Positions 62,363 to 64,000 of a stretch of DNA of 64,000 bases are shown in pieces. Origin of the DNA: Anseranas semipalmata (taxonomy: Eukaryota; Chordata; Aves; Anseriformes; Anseranatidae); the NCBI GenBank assembly GCA_013399115.1, contig VXAA01005633.1, forward strand, positions 366,519-430,518, in the 5' to 3' direction. Every line of letters begins with the position of its first letter. The stretch's first letter is position 1. The position numbers and the translations under genes were made by a program. A model generated the notes under the pieces. It made no database searches. It saw only the letters and a program-made list of their open reading frames with translations, and had not been told where the DNA came from.

Positions 62363-64000
62363 TATTTTGGCCTTGTTTCTTTACCTTGCCCTTGAAAGGC
62401 CCCTTCAGCCTAAGTCTCTATAAAACTCAGTGCTGGAGTCATCACATACTGACCACGCTTCTGTGAGCAGGGGACATACTCCCAGGCCCTTTGTCTGGTT
62501 CTCAGAAATAATGTTTCCATTTCCACTCCATTTTCTTGCTTGCATTCCTCTGAGTGCACAAAGTTAATGGAGGAAGTTAAACTTCCTGGATGCGTTAGTC
62601 TCAAATAGCATCTGAGGACTGGAAGCAGTGGCTGTGTTATGGACTTAGTCCAAAGCTCTGAGAAGTCAAGGGAAAGATTTCTCTGATGTCTCCAGCTTTA
62701 GGATTAGAGTCCACTTGCAATAGAGAGCTCGAGAAAGGTATTTGTCCTGTTCATCGTACACTGGCCAGATAGCCTTTGCCAAGAATGTCCTGCAGATCTT
62801 TGGTAGAAGAAAGAGGTTAAAATCAAAGCCATCAGAACACATGGTTAACTGCATTGCATCTCATATGAAATATGCTTAGGAATCACCCACAGGAGATTAC
62901 TATGGAGGCAAAATGCTGTTTGGAATTGAAGCCAAATGCTGATTAAAGGAAGCTGAATGCTTCATGCAGTGACCCCTCCCACAAACACATCCTGCATTTG
63001 CATTCCCTTTGCACTTCTGCAGTCCTCTTTGGCTCCATCATTATCCCATTCAAAGTGCCCACCCCAGATGCTGAAGAATTAGAACCGGTCAATAGTCTCA
63101 TTTTCTCCCCAGGATTCCCCAGAGCACTAGTGAGCAGAGCCGGGATTCCAGCGTTCAGCTGCTGGCCCTCCAGAGCCCTCCCAGCCATGGCTCTGGACTT
63201 GTCTTGGAAAGTTAGTTCAACATCTGAACTTATAAAAATAATCTGAAGAGCCAAAATCAATATGGTATCTAACATTTCTAGGAAAGAAATTTAAGTATTG
63301 TATTATCCCCTTTAGGGACAATTAATGATTTTTTATAAAACCCTTCAGAGGTGTCATGTTCTATGAGGAACTTTAGAAAGGGAAGCCCATGGGTTTTGGA
63401 TGACGTTCTTTAGTTACCAAAGCAACAAATCACAACCCTCACCAGAAGCATCATCAGAGCCTGTGCTGAGGCAAAGTGCTAATTCCCTTTCCCCCTCCCT
63501 GTGAGGAGTTGCATCAGACAGGCCACTGGGACAACTGACCTCAGGTTGCTGGTAGGGAAACTGAGGGGGCAAACCACAAACCTCGTGTTCAATGGCTGAG
63601 GACTTTCTTTGAAGGGCTGCCAGTCTAGGATCTTTCACCAGTAATAACATTTGTTTCCTAAAAAATTCCAAAGGTAATAAATTACAGGGAGTACAAGGTA
63701 TTTTATGCTTTGTGGTGTGATGATCAAAAGATGTTATCTTTCCCTTTCACATATTTGCAGACAGTTAGCTGTTACTCTGGGTAAGTTACAGGCAGCTTTT
63801 GTCTCCCTCAAATACTGAAACTTTATCTTCCTGTTAACGGATGGGCCGTGGGTGAATGCACAAGGGAAAGAAGAATCTCTTCACCTTTCTGGCTCCCCTT
63901 ACTACCGTGTCCAGGATCTAGCCTCAGCTTCTTCTCAAAAGGGAAGACTGACACTGAGAGTAATACTGGGAAACTGAGAGAACAGAAGCAAAATGCAAGA
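62363..64000. other. unique non-coding DNA
   Basis: No gene or repeat recognised. The patch 62940-63250 is open on both strands (62998-63246 plus; 62943-63275 minus) without domain features. Confidence 0.5.

Noticed and set aside
1..64000. CRISPR arrays, operons, bacterial promoters, tRNA and rRNA genes
   Set aside because: No spaced direct repeats, no tightly packed gene strings and no tRNA A/B-box or cloverleaf were seen; the repeat content marks the DNA as amniote nuclear sequence.

Overview
This looks like vertebrate, most probably avian, non-coding DNA. The main evidence is interspersed-repeat content. A CR1 LINE 3' end with its ATTCTATG-type terminal octamers lies at 350-445 (minus strand). 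Much older CR1/L3-type reverse-transcriptase remnants lie at 7345-8200 (plus) and 25590-26520 (minus, interrupted). MIR-type SINE remnants lie at 26645-26850, 27470-27595 and 51090-51240. Several short palindromic amniote repeats are also present. The background is AT-rich, repeat density is low, and there are no bacterial-style gene arrays. Turtle or crocodilian DNA carries similar repeats, so 'bird' is an inference; I cannot name the species.

I recognise no protein-coding gene, rRNA, tRNA or CRISPR array. Most open frames are short, many start at TTG or GTG, and they overlap on both strands as expected by chance. A few stretches resemble isolated exons and are listed as low-confidence candidates: 678-850 (good acceptor and donor, open throughout), 14881-14913 (micro-exon), 17731-17963 (strong acceptor, open to a stop) and a 152-codon ATG frame on the minus strand at 58926-59384. 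The window is best read as intergenic DNA or the inside of a very large intron.

Layout. 1-7.3 kb: young CR1 end with a 25-base C run and an N, a 54-bp tandem duplication, then unique AT-rich DNA. 7.3-8.4 kb: old CR1 and an A tract. 8.4-25 kb: mostly unique, with an LTR-like block near 10.5 kb, another old repeat at 11.1 kb, a CpG-containing TATA-bearing patch near 14.2 kb and a (CA)n microsatellite. 24.3-27.6 kb: GC-rich patch followed by a dense group of ancient repeats. 27.6-41 kb: unique DNA with pentanucleotide and dinucleotide simple repeats and two old palindromic repeats. 41.3-42.6 kb: polypurine tract ending in (GT)18. 44.5-45.0 kb: LTR-like block. 48.6-49.3 kb: decayed minus-strand frames with envelope-like features. 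51-64 kb: a MIR, (TTTTA)n, a 220-base pyrimidine tract, (TTTA)n and a clear palindromic repeat at 62.3 kb.

No set of genes works together here. The interest lies in the transposon record, strand-biased low-complexity DNA and a few exon candidates that need transcript or cross-species evidence. I found no convincing new biological system.
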